NCBI GenBank assembly: GCA_902633965.1
Contig: CACPID010000004.1
Span: forward strand, 35,083-99,082
DNA from: an uncultured Pelagibacteraceae bacterium
Lineage (GTDB): Bacteria > Pseudomonadota > Alphaproteobacteria > Pelagibacterales > Pelagibacteraceae
DNA: 64,000 nt
Reading direction: 5' to 3'
The translations under genes were made by a program, and so were the position numbers. Numbering within the stretch: position 1 is the stretch's first letter; each line of letters starts with the position of its first letter. Below the pieces are notes generated by a model, which saw only the letters and a program-made list of their open reading frames with translations, was not told the origin of the DNA and made no database searches. Below, in pieces: positions 17,357-27,160 of the stretch.

Positions 17357-18622
17357 ATGTTAAACTTTTTAAATAAAATTTTAAGTAATTCAAATAAAAT
17401 TGAGTCCAAATTTATTGATCTACAAAATAATTCAAATGTAAAAAAAATATTTAATTCAATTCAAGATTTTTCAGCAGACTCTGAAGTTAGATATGTTGGT
17501 GGTTGTGTTAGAAAAATTCTCATGAATGAAAAAGTCGATGATATTGATCTTGCAACCAACCTTAAACCTGATGACATTCAAAAAGCACTAAATGATAATA
17601 ATATCAAGTTTTATGAAACAGGTATCCAACATGGAACAATTACTGCACAAATTGATAATGAAAAATTTGAAATTACATCCTTGAGAAGCGATGTACTGCC
17701 TGATGGAAGACATTCAAAAGTTGAATTTACCAAAGATTGGAAAAAAGATGCTGAAAGAAGAGACTTTACAATAAACGCTATTTATTCAGACATAAATGGA
17801 AACCTGTTTGATCCCTTTGATGGAAAAAGAGACCTTGAGGCCGGTAAAGTTATTTTTATTGGTAAAGCAGACCAAAGAATTCAAGAGGATTATTTAAGAA
17901 TTCTTAGGTATTTAAGATTTTTCTCCATGTATAGCAAAACAGACCACGATTTAAATACTTTAAAAAGTATTAAAAAAAATTTAAGTGGTATTTCTAAAAT
18001 ATCATCCGAGCGACTATTAGATGAATTTAAAAAAATTACTATTTCAGGTTCATTAGAAAAACTATGTTTAAATAGTTATTCTTTAGAGATACTGAAATTT
18101 ATATTTCCACAATTTAAAAAACTAGAAATTATAAAAAATTTAAATCCTAAGGCTAAAGAAAATTTAAAAAATATTGATTTTCCCGTTTTGTTAGCAGTGA
18201 TAAGCATAGATGAAACAGATAATTTAGAATATTTCCTATTTAAATTTAATATTTCCAAAAAGGATCAAAAACGAATTAAAAATATTAAAGATTTTTTTTA
18301 TAATGTTAAAACTACAGTCAAAATAGATACCAAATCACTTTGGAAATATTACTATTTGCATGGTAAAGAAAGTTTATTTGATATTTTAAATTATAAAGTA
18401 TTAACCTCAAAAAAAGCTGAAAAAAAAATTTTAGATTTTATTAAATACTTTAAAAATCAAGAGTTACCAGTCTTTCCTATTAAAGCAGAAGATTTAATGA
18501 AAAAATTTAATTTAACTGAGGGAAAAAAAATTGGTGAATACTTAAAACTTTTAGAGGACTTTTGGATTAAAAATAATTTTTCTATTACAGAAAAAGACTT
18601 AGAAAGAATTGTAAAAAATTAA
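17357..18622 (+). CDS. cca: CCA tRNA nucleotidyltransferase
   Basis: A 421-residue class II nucleotidyltransferase. The head motif is [12 protein letters not shown] (about 49-60), and the metal-binding aspartates are in VDDIDLATN. The [12 protein letters not shown] block near 138 and the [12 protein letters not shown] block near 182 recognise tRNA and ATP/CTP. It adds or repairs the 3' CCA of tRNAs. Its ATG lies 3 bases after a tRNA-Gln gene, so its mRNA must be cut from that tRNA precursor or be nearly leaderless. Its stop codon shares a TTAA with the greA stop on the other strand. Confidence 0.94.
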   Translation: MLNFLNKILSNSNKIESKFIDLQNNSNVKKIFNSIQDFSADSEVRYVGGCVRKILMNEKVDDIDLATNLKPDDIQKALNDNNIKFYETGIQHGTITAQIDNEKFEITSLRSDVLPDGRHSKVEFTKDWKKDAERRDFTINAIYSDINGNLFDPFDGKRDLEAGKVIFIGKADQRIQEDYLRILRYLRFFSMYSKTDHDLNTLKSIKKNLSGISKISSERLLDEFKKITISGSLEKLCLNSYSLEILKFIFPQFKKLEIIKNLNPKAKENLKNIDFPVLLAVISIDETDNLEYFLFKFNISKKDQKRIKNIKDFFYNVKTTVKIDTKSLWKYYYLHGKESLFDILNYKVLTSKKAEKKILDFIKYFKNQELPVFPIKAEDLMKKFNLTEGKKIGEYLKLLEDFWIKNNFSITEKDLERIVKN

Positions 18623-19095
18623 ATATATTTTACATCTTTTATTTCAAAATTTTTATCTCCTGCAGGAGTTTTAATTTCAACTAGGTCGCCTTTATTTTTG
18701 CCAATCAATCCTTTACCTATTGGAGATTTAAAATAAATTAATTTATTTTTTATATCAGCCTCATCTTTACCAACTATTTTATAATTTACTTTTTCATCAT
18801 TATCTAAGTTTACTAAAAAAACAGTTGATCCAAATATAACCTTGCCTTCATTTGCAAGTTTAGTCACATCAATTACATTTGCTCTTGCAATTAAATCATT
18901 AATTTCCTCAATTCTTCCTTCATTATGGGATTGTTGCTCTTTGGCTGCGTGGTACTCCGCATTTTCTTTAAGGTCACCATGAGATCTTGCCTCAGATATA
19001 GCCGAAACTATTTCCGGACGTTTTTTTTCTTTTCTAAAAACTAGTTCTTCTTTTAGTTTCTCTAAACCTTTAATTGTTATTGGCTCTTTATCCAT
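18619..19095 (-). CDS. greA: transcription elongation factor GreA
   Basis: GreA of 158 residues from the ATG at 19095. An N-terminal coiled-coil hairpin contains [20 protein letters not shown], with the acidic tip that stimulates RNA polymerase cleavage of backtracked RNA. The C-terminal FKBP-like domain ends in the [20 protein letters not shown] block. An ATG four codons upstream overlaps hemF. The downstream ATG is preferred because GGAAAT lies about 8 bases before it and it gives the usual N-terminus. Confidence 0.94.
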   Translation of the reverse strand: MDKEPITIKGLEKLKEELVFRKEKKRPEIVSAISEARSHGDLKENAEYHAAKEQQSHNEGRIEEINDLIARANVIDVTKLANEGKVIFGSTVFLVNLDNDEKVNYKIVGKDEADIKNKLIYFKSPIGKGLIGKNKGDLVEIKTPAGDKNFEIKDVKYI

Positions 19096-19097
19096 TC

Positions 19098-19925
19098 TTA
19101 TTTCCATTTAGCAATAGGCGGTAACGACATTAAAATTCCTTCTACGTTTCCACCTGTTTGTAGTCCGAATTTAGTTCCTCTATCATATATTAAATTAAAT
19201 TCTACATATCTTCCACGTTTCAAAAATTGTTTTTCCTTATCTTTTTTTGTCCATTTTTTATTTTTATACTTAAAAATAATTTCATTATAAATCATTTGAA
19301 AAGTTAAACCAACATCCCTTACAAATTCAAAATCTTTTTCCCAATTTTTTTTTTTATAATCGAAAAAAATACCACCTATTCCTCTGGGTTCATTTCTATG
19401 TTTCAAAAAAAAATATTCATCACACCATTTTTTATATTTTTTATAATAATTTTTATTATGTTGATCACAAGATTTCTTAAGTGTTTGATGAAATTTTTTC
19501 TTTAAATTATTATTTTTAATACACGGTGTTATATCCATCCCTCCACCAAACCATCCAGATGATGTGTGAATATATCTCGTATTGAAATGCATTGCTGGAA
19601 CATGCGGATTTTTCATGTGCATCACAACCGAGATGCCTGAGGCCCAAAATTTTGCACTCTTGTTAGTTCCAGGAATCTTATTCTTAAATTGTTTTGATAA
19701 TTTTCCATAGACTTCAGAAAAATTAACTCCAACTTTGTCAAAAACTTTTCCATTTTCAAATATTCTAAATTCACCACCACCTTCATCTCTTTTTTTATTC
19801 CTTTCCCAGCTATTTGAATTAAATATATTTTTTTTTCCCTCAATTTTTTCAATGTCATCACAAATAGAATCTTGTAAAATTTTAAACCAATTAGACGTAA
19901 GTTTTTTTTTGAGTTTTTCGTTCAT
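19098..19925 (-). CDS. hemF: oxygen-dependent coproporphyrinogen III oxidase HemF
   Basis: The 275-residue aerobic oxidase carries the family blocks [20 protein letters not shown] (about 90-110), [19 protein letters not shown] and [15 protein letters not shown]. It also has [20 protein letters not shown] near the C-terminus. It decarboxylates coproporphyrinogen III to protoporphyrinogen IX in haem synthesis and needs molecular oxygen, consistent with an obligate aerobe. It sits one base after trmL and just before greA on the minus strand. Confidence 0.96.
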   Translation of the reverse strand: MNEKLKKKLTSNWFKILQDSICDDIEKIEGKKNIFNSNSWERNKKRDEGGGEFRIFENGKVFDKVGVNFSEVYGKLSKQFKNKIPGTNKSAKFWASGISVVMHMKNPHVPAMHFNTRYIHTSSGWFGGGMDITPCIKNNNLKKKFHQTLKKSCDQHNKNYYKKYKKWCDEYFFLKHRNEPRGIGGIFFDYKKKNWEKDFEFVRDVGLTFQMIYNEIIFKYKNKKWTKKDKEKQFLKRGRYVEFNLIYDRGTKFGLQTGGNVEGILMSLPPIAKWK

Positions 19926-19926
19926 T

Positions 19927-20391
19927 TTAATTAAGTTGTCTTAAACATTCTGCCACAACAATAGAAACTGATGTTGATAAATTTAAAGATCTTTTTTTGT
20001 CTACCATTGGGATTTTTAACCTATGATTTACTAATTTATGTATTTTTTCAGGCACTCCTGCACTTTCTTTACCAAATAAAATAGTATCATTTTTTTTAAA
20101 TTTAAAGTCTGTATAATTTTCTTTTCCTTTTGTAGTCATTAAAATAACTCTTTGCTTACTTTTTGCTTGAAGAAAATCTTCTGCACTCTCATAAAATTTT
20201 ATTTTATCTAAATTCATATAATCTAATACAACTCTTTTAAATCTTTTATCGCTTAATAAGAAACCACAAGGCTCAATAATTTCAAGACTCGCCCCCAGAC
20301 AAGAGCAAGTTCTGATGATAGACGCAGTATTTTGAGGAATATCAGGCTCATATAGTGCTATTTTGAACGCTGAAATGGCTTTATGTGTCAT
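19927..20391 (-). CDS. trmL: tRNA (cytidine(34)-2'-O)-methyltransferase TrmL
   Basis: A 154-residue SPOUT methyltransferase. Motif 1 is [18 protein letters not shown] (about 12-29), motif 2 is [12 protein letters not shown] near 103-114, and motif 3 is [13 protein letters not shown] near 136-148, forming the knotted SAM site. TrmL methylates the ribose of the wobble base in some leucine tRNAs. It is divergent from petA, with about 72 bp between the preferred starts. Confidence 0.93.
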   Translation of the reverse strand: MTHKAISAFKIALYEPDIPQNTASIIRTCSCLGASLEIIEPCGFLLSDKRFKRVVLDYMNLDKIKFYESAEDFLQAKSKQRVILMTTKGKENYTDFKFKKNDTILFGKESAGVPEKIHKLVNHRLKIPMVDKKRSLNLSTSVSIVVAECLRQLN

Positions 20392-20463
20392 TGTTTCAGT
20401 AGAAATTATTCATTTTTATATTATATGAAATCATATATTAGGTACCTTAAACTATATTTAAAA

Positions 20464-20973
20464 ATGTCCGAGAAAAAAGTTAAAAGAAGAGATTTTATAT
20501 TCACAGCAACTTATGCTGTTGGTGCGGTGGGTGTTGCAGCTACAGTATGGCCCTTAGTAGATCAAATGAACCCTGATGCATCTGTAAAAGCTTTAGCTAG
20601 CACGGAAGTAGACGTGAGTTCAGTTGAACCTGGCAAAACCATAACTGTTTTATGGAGAGGCAAACCAGTATTTATTAAAAGAAGAACTCAAAATGAAATT
20701 GATGAAGCAAGGTCTGTAAGGATGGAAGATTTACCAGATCCAGAAAAAGATGAGGATAGAGCGAAAAATCCAGAGTGGCTTGTGATGTTAGGAGTTTGTA
20801 CTCATCTTGGCTGCGTACCTTTAAATGATAAAGGAGACTACAATGGTTGGTTTTGCCCATGTCACGGATCACATTACGATACATCTGGAAGAATTAGAAA
20901 AGGACCTGCACCAACAAATATGTCAATCCCGAACTATGAATTTTTAGAAAATAACATAATTAAAATTGGATAA
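20464..20973 (+). CDS. petA: ubiquinol-cytochrome c reductase Rieske iron-sulfur subunit
   Basis: The 169-residue protein starts with a twin-arginine-type leader (VKRRDFIF, 6-13, then a hydrophobic helix to about residue 32). The 2Fe-2S ligands are Cys112 and His114 in VCTHLGC, and Cys131 and His134 in CPCHGSHYD. The disulfide cysteines are 117 and 133. The frame extends 27 codons upstream, but that leader has no family match and would bury the Tat signal. No Shine-Dalgarno sequence precedes the chosen ATG. It is the first gene of petABC. Confidence 0.95.
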   Translation: MSEKKVKRRDFIFTATYAVGAVGVAATVWPLVDQMNPDASVKALASTEVDVSSVEPGKTITVLWRGKPVFIKRRTQNEIDEARSVRMEDLPDPEKDEDRAKNPEWLVMLGVCTHLGCVPLNDKGDYNGWFCPCHGSHYDTSGRIRKGPAPTNMSIPNYEFLENNIIKIG

Positions 20974-20978
20974 AACTA

Positions 20979-22238
20979 ATGAGTGATCATAATTACACAC
21001 CAAAATCTAAATTCGGAAAGTGGTTTAACGATAGATTACCCCTATTGTCATTAGCAAACCATCTTACTGATTACCCAACACCAAAAAATCTAAATTATTG
21101 GTGGACATTTGGAGGCATTTTAACTTTTTGTTTAATTACACAGATTGTTACAGGCTTAACATTAGCTATGCATTATATTGCTCATGCCGATATGGCCTTT
21201 GATAGTGTTGAGCATATCATGAGAGATGTAAATTACGGTTGGTTAATTAGATACATTCATTCCAATGGAGCCTCTATGTTTTTTTTAGCCGTTTACATTC
21301 ATATATTTAGATCTCTATTTTATGGATCTTATAAAGCTCCAAGAGAGATAATCTGGATATTAGGAATTATAATTTATTTACTGATGATGGCTGCTGCATT
21401 TATGGGATATGTTCTTCCATGGGGACAAATGAGTTTTTGGGGAGCAACAGTTATAACAAATCTTTTTAGTGCTATTCCACTAGTTGGAGAAGGTATAGTC
21501 ACATGGTTATGGGGCGGCTATTCTGTTGATAATCCTACGCTTACAAGATTTTTTACATTACATTATTTAATTCCATTTTTAATATTAGGTTTAGTTGTAT
21601 TACATATTTGGGCATTACACGTTCCTGGAAATAATAACCCAGTTGGTATTGATATAAAGAAACCATCTAAAGATACGGTTCCATTTCATCCGTATATTGT
21701 AATCAAGGATACATTCGCATTATTGATGTTTATGATAATTTTTGCTTTTTTTGTTTTTTATTCTCCAAACGTTTTAGGGCACGCAGATAATTATATTGAG
21801 GCCAATCCAATGGTAACACCAGCGCATATTGTACCGGAGTGGTACTTATTACCTTTTTATGCAATTTTAAGATCTGTACCAGATAAGCTCTTAGGTGTGA
21901 TAGCTATGTTATCTGCGATTTTAATACTCGCTGCCTTGCCGTGGTTAGACACATCTAAAATAAGATCAGCTGTATTTAGACCTTTGTATAGACAATTTTA
22001 TTGGATTTTAGTTTTAGACGTACTAGTTTTAGGATACGTGGGAGCAATGCCAGCTGAGGGATTATACTTACTCATCGCAAGAGTTGCTACCGCTTATTAT
22101 TTTGCGCACTTCTTAATAATTCTTCCATTACTTGGATTTAAAGAGAAAACTCTGCCTTTACCATTTAGCATATCAGATCCAGTTTTAGGAGGTTCAGCCA
22201 ATTTATCTATGGCAAAAAGTGATAAAAAAGAGGGTTGA
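20979..22238 (+). CDS. petB: ubiquinol-cytochrome c reductase cytochrome b subunit
   Basis: A 419-residue polytopic cytochrome b. Early blocks are [14 protein letters not shown] and the histidine pair region [23 protein letters not shown], which holds the b-type haems. The Qo-site motif is [19 protein letters not shown], and another conserved block is [18 protein letters not shown]. It receives ubiquinol electrons and passes them to the Rieske protein and cytochrome c1. It starts 5 bp after petA. The full-length b with fused C-terminal helices matches proteobacterial and mitochondrial bc1, not a split b6f type. Confidence 0.98.
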   Translation: MSDHNYTPKSKFGKWFNDRLPLLSLANHLTDYPTPKNLNYWWTFGGILTFCLITQIVTGLTLAMHYIAHADMAFDSVEHIMRDVNYGWLIRYIHSNGASMFFLAVYIHIFRSLFYGSYKAPREIIWILGIIIYLLMMAAAFMGYVLPWGQMSFWGATVITNLFSAIPLVGEGIVTWLWGGYSVDNPTLTRFFTLHYLIPFLILGLVVLHIWALHVPGNNNPVGIDIKKPSKDTVPFHPYIVIKDTFALLMFMIIFAFFVFYSPNVLGHADNYIEANPMVTPAHIVPEWYLLPFYAILRSVPDKLLGVIAMLSAILILAALPWLDTSKIRSAVFRPLYRQFYWILVLDVLVLGYVGAMPAEGLYLLIARVATAYYFAHFLIILPLLGFKEKTLPLPFSISDPVLGGSANLSMAKSDKKEG

Positions 22239-22241
22239 GGA

Positions 22242-23018
22242 GTGAGAGCTTTTAAAATTCTATTAATTACTTTTATATTTTTTACCGTACCCCTTCAAAT
22301 AAATAGCGCTGAAAAAGTTGAATTATTAAAGACAGATTGGTCTTTTAAAGGACCTCTAGGTAAGTTTGATAGATCATCATTACAAAGAGGATATCAAGTG
22401 TACACCGAGGTGTGTGCAGCCTGCCATTCAATGAAATATTTAAGTTACAGAAATTTAATGGAAAAGGGTGGGCCTGAATTTTCAGAGGCTCAAGCAAAAT
22501 CTATAGCAGCAAGTTTTGAGGTCACTGATGGTCCAAATGCTGATGGAGAAATGTTTTCAAGACCTGCAAGATTGTCTGATAAATTTCCAATGCCATATCC
22601 AAATGAGAAGGCAGCCCAAGCAGCTAATGGAGGTGCTTACCCACCAGACATGTCTGTTTTGGCTAAAGCTAGAAAAGGGGGCGTAGATTATCTTTATTCA
22701 GTCCTATTAGGTTATACAGAGCCTCCAGCTGGAGTCACTTTGGACGAAGGCGTTTATTACAATAAGTTTATGTATGGAAACAAAATTAAAATGCCAAAAG
22801 TTCTTGAGGATGACTTAATAGAGTATGGAGATGGTACTTTAGCTACAGAAGAGCAAATGGCGAAAGACGTTGTTACGTTTTTGATGTGGTCAGCAGAGCC
22901 ACATCTAGAAGCAAGACATAAAATGGGCTTTAGAGCAATTATATATTTGACTATTTTGACTATATTAGTTTATTTCAGTATGAAAAAAATTTGGTCACGT
23001 GTTGAATCTGAAGTTTAA
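22242..23018 (+). CDS. petC: ubiquinol-cytochrome c reductase cytochrome c1 subunit
   Basis: The 258-residue protein has a GTG start 3 bases after petB with GAGG just upstream. The signal peptide covers about residues 1-23. The haem site is Cys58-Ala-Ala-Cys61-His62. A conserved KIKMPKVL segment is likely to carry the axial methionine. A C-terminal membrane anchor lies near 232-248 (AIIYLTILTILVYFS). It transfers electrons to soluble cytochrome c. Its last 24 bp overlap the end of ychF, which is convergent. Confidence 0.96.
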   Translation: MRAFKILLITFIFFTVPLQINSAEKVELLKTDWSFKGPLGKFDRSSLQRGYQVYTEVCAACHSMKYLSYRNLMEKGGPEFSEAQAKSIAASFEVTDGPNADGEMFSRPARLSDKFPMPYPNEKAAQAANGGAYPPDMSVLAKARKGGVDYLYSVLLGYTEPPAGVTLDEGVYYNKFMYGNKIKMPKVLEDDLIEYGDGTLATEEQMAKDVVTFLMWSAEPHLEARHKMGFRAIIYLTILTILVYFSMKKIWSRVESEV

Positions 23019-24068
23019 TACATCGCCATCTTTTACAATATAGTCTTTACCCTCTAACCTCATTTTTCCACTACTTCTAGATTGTGTCCAACCTTGGTTG
23101 TTTACGAAATCTAGATAAGAAACAGTCTCAGCTTTAATAAATCCTTTCTCAAAATCTGAGTGTATTTTGCCAGCAGCATTAGGTGCAGTACTATTCTTTT
23201 TAATGGTCCATGCTCTTGTTTCTTCAGGACCAGATGTAAAAAATGTGTCTAATTCTAATATATCATAACCTTTTTTGATCATTAATTTTAGGCTTGTTTC
23301 ATCCGAACCAATCATTTTCATGTAGTTTACTTTTTCCTCGTTGCTTAATTGATTAATTTGATTTTCAATATCTGCTGAAATTATTAATGTATTTTTTTTA
23401 CCAAATTTTTCAGTGAATAAATTAGTATATTTATTTCCATTTTTAATACTTTTCTCGTCTACATTACATACGTATATTTTAGGTTTAAGCGATAGAAGAC
23501 CAGATTTATTTATGTTAGCAAGATCAAATTTTTCATTTATTTTGATGAGGTCTTTATTATTATTTAAACAGTCCGCGGTACTCTCTAAAATATCTTGCTG
23601 TTCCTTATCTAAGTTTTTTTTATTTTTTTTATCTAATCTTTTTTGTATTGATTCAAGATCAGCCAGCATCATTTCTGTCTCAATTATTTCTAAATCTCTA
23701 ACCGGATCAACTGTTTGATTGACATTTTGAATATTTGAAGAATCAAAACATCTTATCATGTGCAATATTGCATCCACCTCTCGTATATGAGATAAAAATT
23801 TATTCCCTAGGCCTTCACCTTTAGATGCACCTTTTACTAAGCCGGCTATATCAACGAAAGAAATTGTAGTATTAATTTTTTTTTTTGATGATGATATTTC
23901 CGCTAACTTATCAAGTCTCTCGTCTGGTACTGGAACTATTCCAATATTTGGATCAATTGTACAAAAAGGGAAATTCTCTGCTTGAGCTTTATTGGAATTT
24001 GTCAAAGCATTAAATAAAGTAGACTTACCAACATTTGGTAACCCAACTATACCACACTTAAATCCCAT
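22995..24068 (-). CDS. ychF: redox-regulated ribosome-binding ATPase YchF
   Basis: The 357-residue Obg-family protein has the G1 loop GLPNVGKSTLFNAL (8-21) and the family block NFPFCTIDPNIGIVPVPD. The G3 region is DIAGLVKGASKGEGLGN, and a C-terminal TGS-like domain ends in GKDYIVKDGDVLNFRFN. YchF prefers ATP over GTP and binds ribosomes. The start codon shares a base with the pth stop (TAATG), a very common pth-ychF pairing. Confidence 0.97.
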   Translation of the reverse strand: MGFKCGIVGLPNVGKSTLFNALTNSNKAQAENFPFCTIDPNIGIVPVPDERLDKLAEISSSKKKINTTISFVDIAGLVKGASKGEGLGNKFLSHIREVDAILHMIRCFDSSNIQNVNQTVDPVRDLEIIETEMMLADLESIQKRLDKKNKKNLDKEQQDILESTADCLNNNKDLIKINEKFDLANINKSGLLSLKPKIYVCNVDEKSIKNGNKYTNLFTEKFGKKNTLIISADIENQINQLSNEEKVNYMKMIGSDETSLKLMIKKGYDILELDTFFTSGPEETRAWTIKKNSTAPNAAGKIHSDFEKGFIKAETVSYLDFVNNQGWTQSRSSGKMRLEGKDYIVKDGDVLNFRFNT

Positions 24069-24628
24069 TACTTATTATTAACAGTGCTTGAAAATAGATC
24101 CAACTTTTTATCTAACAAAATTGGAAGTGATTCTGTTATATTTTTTGTGATGGTTCCAATTTCCTCTTTTTCTTCATCATTGAAATCTTGAAGAACATGT
24201 TCTGCAACTTGAATGTTATTTTTTGGCTGACCAATACCAATTCTTACTCTAGAATATTCTTTTCCGATAAATTTATCTATTGATTCAATACCATTATGCC
24301 CTGCACTGGATCCCCCAAATTTTGTTTTAATTTTTCCAAAGTCTATATCTAGATCATCGTGAAAAACAATTACATCCTCAGCATCAATTTTAAAATATTC
24401 AATTAATTCTCTGATGCAAACACCTGAGTTATTCATAAATGTAAGAGGTTTTATTGCATAAACTTTTTTACCGCTTATGGTGCCTGTAGTTAATAAACCC
24501 TTAAATTTTGGTTTTTGTTTTGATAATCCAAACTTTTGATTTATTGCATCAATAATTTTAAAACCAATGTTATGTCTATTATTCTCAGAATTTGGCGTGG
24601 GGTTACCTAAGCCTACAAATAAAAGCAT
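24068..24628 (-). CDS. pth: peptidyl-tRNA hydrolase
   Basis: The 186-residue hydrolase opens with FVGLGNPTPNSENNRHNIGF, containing the catalytic histidine of the RHNIG motif. It continues with KPLTFMNNSG (about 59-68), DDLDIDFGKIKTKFGGSSAGHNG and YSRVRIGIGQP. It releases peptides from peptidyl-tRNA. It lies 30 bp after rplY, a frequent bacterial neighbour, and overlaps ychF by one base. Confidence 0.97.
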   Translation of the reverse strand: MLLFVGLGNPTPNSENNRHNIGFKIIDAINQKFGLSKQKPKFKGLLTTGTISGKKVYAIKPLTFMNNSGVCIRELIEYFKIDAEDVIVFHDDLDIDFGKIKTKFGGSSAGHNGIESIDKFIGKEYSRVRIGIGQPKNNIQVAEHVLQDFNDEEKEEIGTITKNITESLPILLDKKLDLFSSTVNNK

Positions 24629-24658
24629 ATTATGAGTTATTTAGAGTTTTCAATTAAA

Positions 24659-25414
24659 TTATTTCTTGTCTGAAGCTTTTTTATCAGCAGGAGCTTTTTT
24701 ATCATCACCTTTTTTTGTATCGTCTTTTTTCTCGCCCTTATCTGAGTCTGGTGATGCTGCCTTAGCTTCTCCGTCAGTGCCCTCTGCTGCTGCAGCTTCT
24801 CCTTCAGCACCCTCAGCTCCTTCCGCAGCCTCTGCAGGCTTTTCGGGTTCTTTAATTACAGTTGGTGCAGCAAGTGTTGCCACTACAAAATCTCTTCCTC
24901 TAATTGTCGGTTCAACATTTTCTGGAAGTTTAATTGAGGAAATTTTGAAACTTTGACCAATATCCACACCATCTAGATCGACAATTAACTCTGATGGGAT
25001 ATTTTCTGTGGGGCAATTTAATTCTACTTTTCTTCTTACTATATTAAGAACACCACCTCTTTTTAAACCAGGCGAATTTTCTGAATTAATAAATTTAACT
25101 GGAATTTCAAGTTTAACTTTTCCTCCTTTTACAATTCTCAAAAAATCAACATGTATTGGTTCATCAGTAACCGTATCAAAAACTACTTCTCTTGGTAAAA
25201 CATTTAAATCTTTTCCCTCAATCTTAATATTAATTATATTTGATAAGAAATTCTCTTTGTCTATAAATGTTTTAAGAATTTTTTTTGAAAAAGATATATT
25301 TTGATTTTTCTCTTTACCACCATAAATAACAGCAGGAATTTCACCCTTAGCCCTTAATGAATTAAGGTCACCTTTTGTTTTTGTTACTCTTAAGTTTGCT
25401 TCAATTGAATTCAT
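24659..25414 (-). CDS. rplY: 50S ribosomal protein bL25 (CTC type) with low-complexity tail
   Basis: A 251-residue CTC-type bL25 that binds 5S rRNA. The N-terminal domain contains LRAKGEIPAVIYGGKEKN and VDFLRIVKGGKVKLEIPV. The TL5 C-terminal beta domain follows to about residue 185 (RGRDFVVATLAAPTV). The last 65 or so residues are an extended Ala/Glu/Gly-rich, then Lys/Asp-rich tail (three AEG units, then alternating KK and D). The tail DNA is GC-richer than its surroundings. It precedes pth by 30 bp. Confidence 0.94.
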   Translation of the reverse strand: MNSIEANLRVTKTKGDLNSLRAKGEIPAVIYGGKEKNQNISFSKKILKTFIDKENFLSNIINIKIEGKDLNVLPREVVFDTVTDEPIHVDFLRIVKGGKVKLEIPVKFINSENSPGLKRGGVLNIVRRKVELNCPTENIPSELIVDLDGVDIGQSFKISSIKLPENVEPTIRGRDFVVATLAAPTVIKEPEKPAEAAEGAEGAEGEAAAAEGTDGEAKAASPDSDKGEKKDDTKKGDDKKAPADKKASDKK

Positions 25415-25460
25415 AAAAATAAACGCGTTTTAACCCAACTCATTTAATAACTCAAGTAAA

Positions 25461-26393
25461 TTATTTGAACAAATCCGAAACCGATGTAGAATTTGAAATT
25501 CTTTTTAAAGCCTCTCCAAGTAAATTAGATATACTCAATACTTCAATGTTTTTTGCATTTTTTAATTTTTTAGAATTATCAATTGTATCTGTTATTACTA
25601 AATTTTTTATTGGAGAATTTCTAATTTTTTTGACCGCATCTCCACTAAGTACTCCATGGGTAATGTAAACATGAATTTCTTTGGCACCCTTACTTTTTAA
25701 CATTTTTGCAGCGTTTACAATTGTTCCTCCAGAGTCAATTATGTCATCAACCATGATACATATTTTATTTTTCACATCTCCAATGATATTCATAACCTCT
25801 GATTTTCCAGGAGCAGGTCTTCTCTTATCCACAATGGCTAAATTAACATTTAAAAGTTTACTCAATCCTCTTGTTCTTGCTACCCCTCCAACATCAGGTG
25901 AAACACAAACAATATTATTTAATTTTAATTTCTTTTTAATATGTCTAAAAAATATTGGCGTAGCATATAAGTTGTCTACTGGAATATCAAAAAATCCTTG
26001 AATTTGTCCTGCATGCAAATCAACAGTCACAACTCTATCTGCACCAGCCTTGGTTATAAGGTTCGATATAAGCTTTGCGGATATAGAAGTTCTCGGAACT
26101 ACTTTTCGATCCTGCCTTGCATAACCAAAATAGGGAATTACCGCAGTAATATTTTTTGCTGATGATCTTTTTAAAGCATCAATACATAATAACATTTCAA
26201 GCAGATTATCGTTAGCAGGTGATGATATAGATTGAACTAAAAAAATATTATTACCTCTAATATTTTCATTAATCTCTACATATATCTCACCATCAGAAAA
26301 TTTTCTTATATTTGAATTAACAAGTTTTGTTTTAAGATATTTTGATAACTTAACGCTTAAATGTTTATTACTATTTCCAGTTAATAATTTCAT
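25461..26393 (-). CDS. prs: ribose-phosphate pyrophosphokinase
   Basis: The 310-residue PRPP synthase has the N-terminal SDGEIYVEINENIRGNNIF block and the PYFGYARQDRKVVPRTSISA catalytic region near 98-117. The PRPP loop is IMVDDIIDSGGTIVNAA at about 213-229. It makes PRPP for nucleotide, histidine and tryptophan synthesis. The gene lies in the lgt-midA-pgeF-prs-rplY-pth-ychF series, 9 bp after pgeF. Confidence 0.97.
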   Translation of the reverse strand: MKLLTGNSNKHLSVKLSKYLKTKLVNSNIRKFSDGEIYVEINENIRGNNIFLVQSISSPANDNLLEMLLCIDALKRSSAKNITAVIPYFGYARQDRKVVPRTSISAKLISNLITKAGADRVVTVDLHAGQIQGFFDIPVDNLYATPIFFRHIKKKLKLNNIVCVSPDVGGVARTRGLSKLLNVNLAIVDKRRPAPGKSEVMNIIGDVKNKICIMVDDIIDSGGTIVNAAKMLKSKGAKEIHVYITHGVLSGDAVKKIRNSPIKNLVITDTIDNSKKLKNAKNIEVLSISNLLGEALKRISNSTSVSDLFK

Positions 26394-26402
26394 TGAAATA
26401 AC

Positions 26403-27158
26403 TTAATTAATCATAATTAATGAAAGATTTCTACCATAATCATTTTCTTTTTTTTTCAGTGATCTTCTTGCACTAAAATAAGTATTTACCCCTGAAAAGG
26501 TGTCTTTATTAATAAGTTTAATTTTTTTTATCCCAAGCTTTTTCATCTCTAATATAATGTACTGTTTGAGATTAAAAAAATATTTTTTATTTTTAGATTT
26601 AAAAAAAATTTTATTTTTTTTATCTTTTTTAAGAAATTTTTTTAAAAAATCATCTTTTACTTCATAACTATTTTGCGATATACAGGGTCCAATTATAATT
26701 TCAAGACTTTCAACTTTTGATCCTTCTTTAATAAAAAAATTGGTCACATTCTTAACTATTCCACTAAGCGCTCCCCTCCAGCCTGCATGTATTACTGAAA
26801 TTATCTCTTTATTAGGATCAAATAAAACTATTGGTGCACAATCGGCCGTTAACACTCCTATAGGGGTATTAATTTGTTTGGTTATTAATGCATCACACTT
26901 AAATCTACTTTTGATTGATTTATTCTTAATAAAATAAAATTTATTGCTATGAATTTGTTTTGGTAAATGAATTTTTTTTATATTTGATTTTAGTTTTTTT
27001 AATACAATATTTAAATTTTTTTTTATATTTTTTTGTTTATCGTTTGATCCGACTCCACAATTTAAACTTTTATAAATTCCTTTTGACACACCTCCTTTCG
27101 ATCCAAAAAACCCATATGTAACACTTCTTTGGGACGATAATTTTTTTGTTTTAATCAA
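26403..27158 (-). CDS. pgeF: purine nucleoside phosphorylase/laccase-domain protein (PgeF/YfiH)
   Basis: A 251-residue protein of the multicopper polyphenol oxidase/YfiH family. It has SLNCGVGSNDKQKNIKKN, a HLPKQIHSN block with a zinc-ligand histidine, IGVLTADCAPIVLFD, and SVIHAGWRGALSGIV with the second ligand set. Members are reported as purine nucleoside phosphorylases with adenosine deaminase activity, or as peptidoglycan editing factors. Which role applies here cannot be read from the sequence. It sits 2 bp after midA. Confidence 0.88.
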   Translation of the reverse strand: MIKTKKLSSQRSVTYGFFGSKGGVSKGIYKSLNCGVGSNDKQKNIKKNLNIVLKKLKSNIKKIHLPKQIHSNKFYFIKNKSIKSRFKCDALITKQINTPIGVLTADCAPIVLFDPNKEIISVIHAGWRGALSGIVKNVTNFFIKEGSKVESLEIIIGPCISQNSYEVKDDFLKKFLKKDKKNKIFFKSKNKKYFFNLKQYIILEMKKLGIKKIKLINKDTFSGVNTYFSARRSLKKKENDYGRNLSLIMIN

Positions 27159-27160
27159 TT

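Noticed and set aside
20383..20463. Upstream extension of the Rieske gene to 20383
   Set aside because: It would bury the twin-arginine signal and overlap the trmL start; the internal ATG gives a normal 169-residue protein.
24666..24956. Plus-strand open frame rich in Ser, Ala and Pro opposite rplY
   Set aside because: It is the mirror of the GC-richer low-complexity tail of bL25 and has no domain, ribosome-binding site or operon context.
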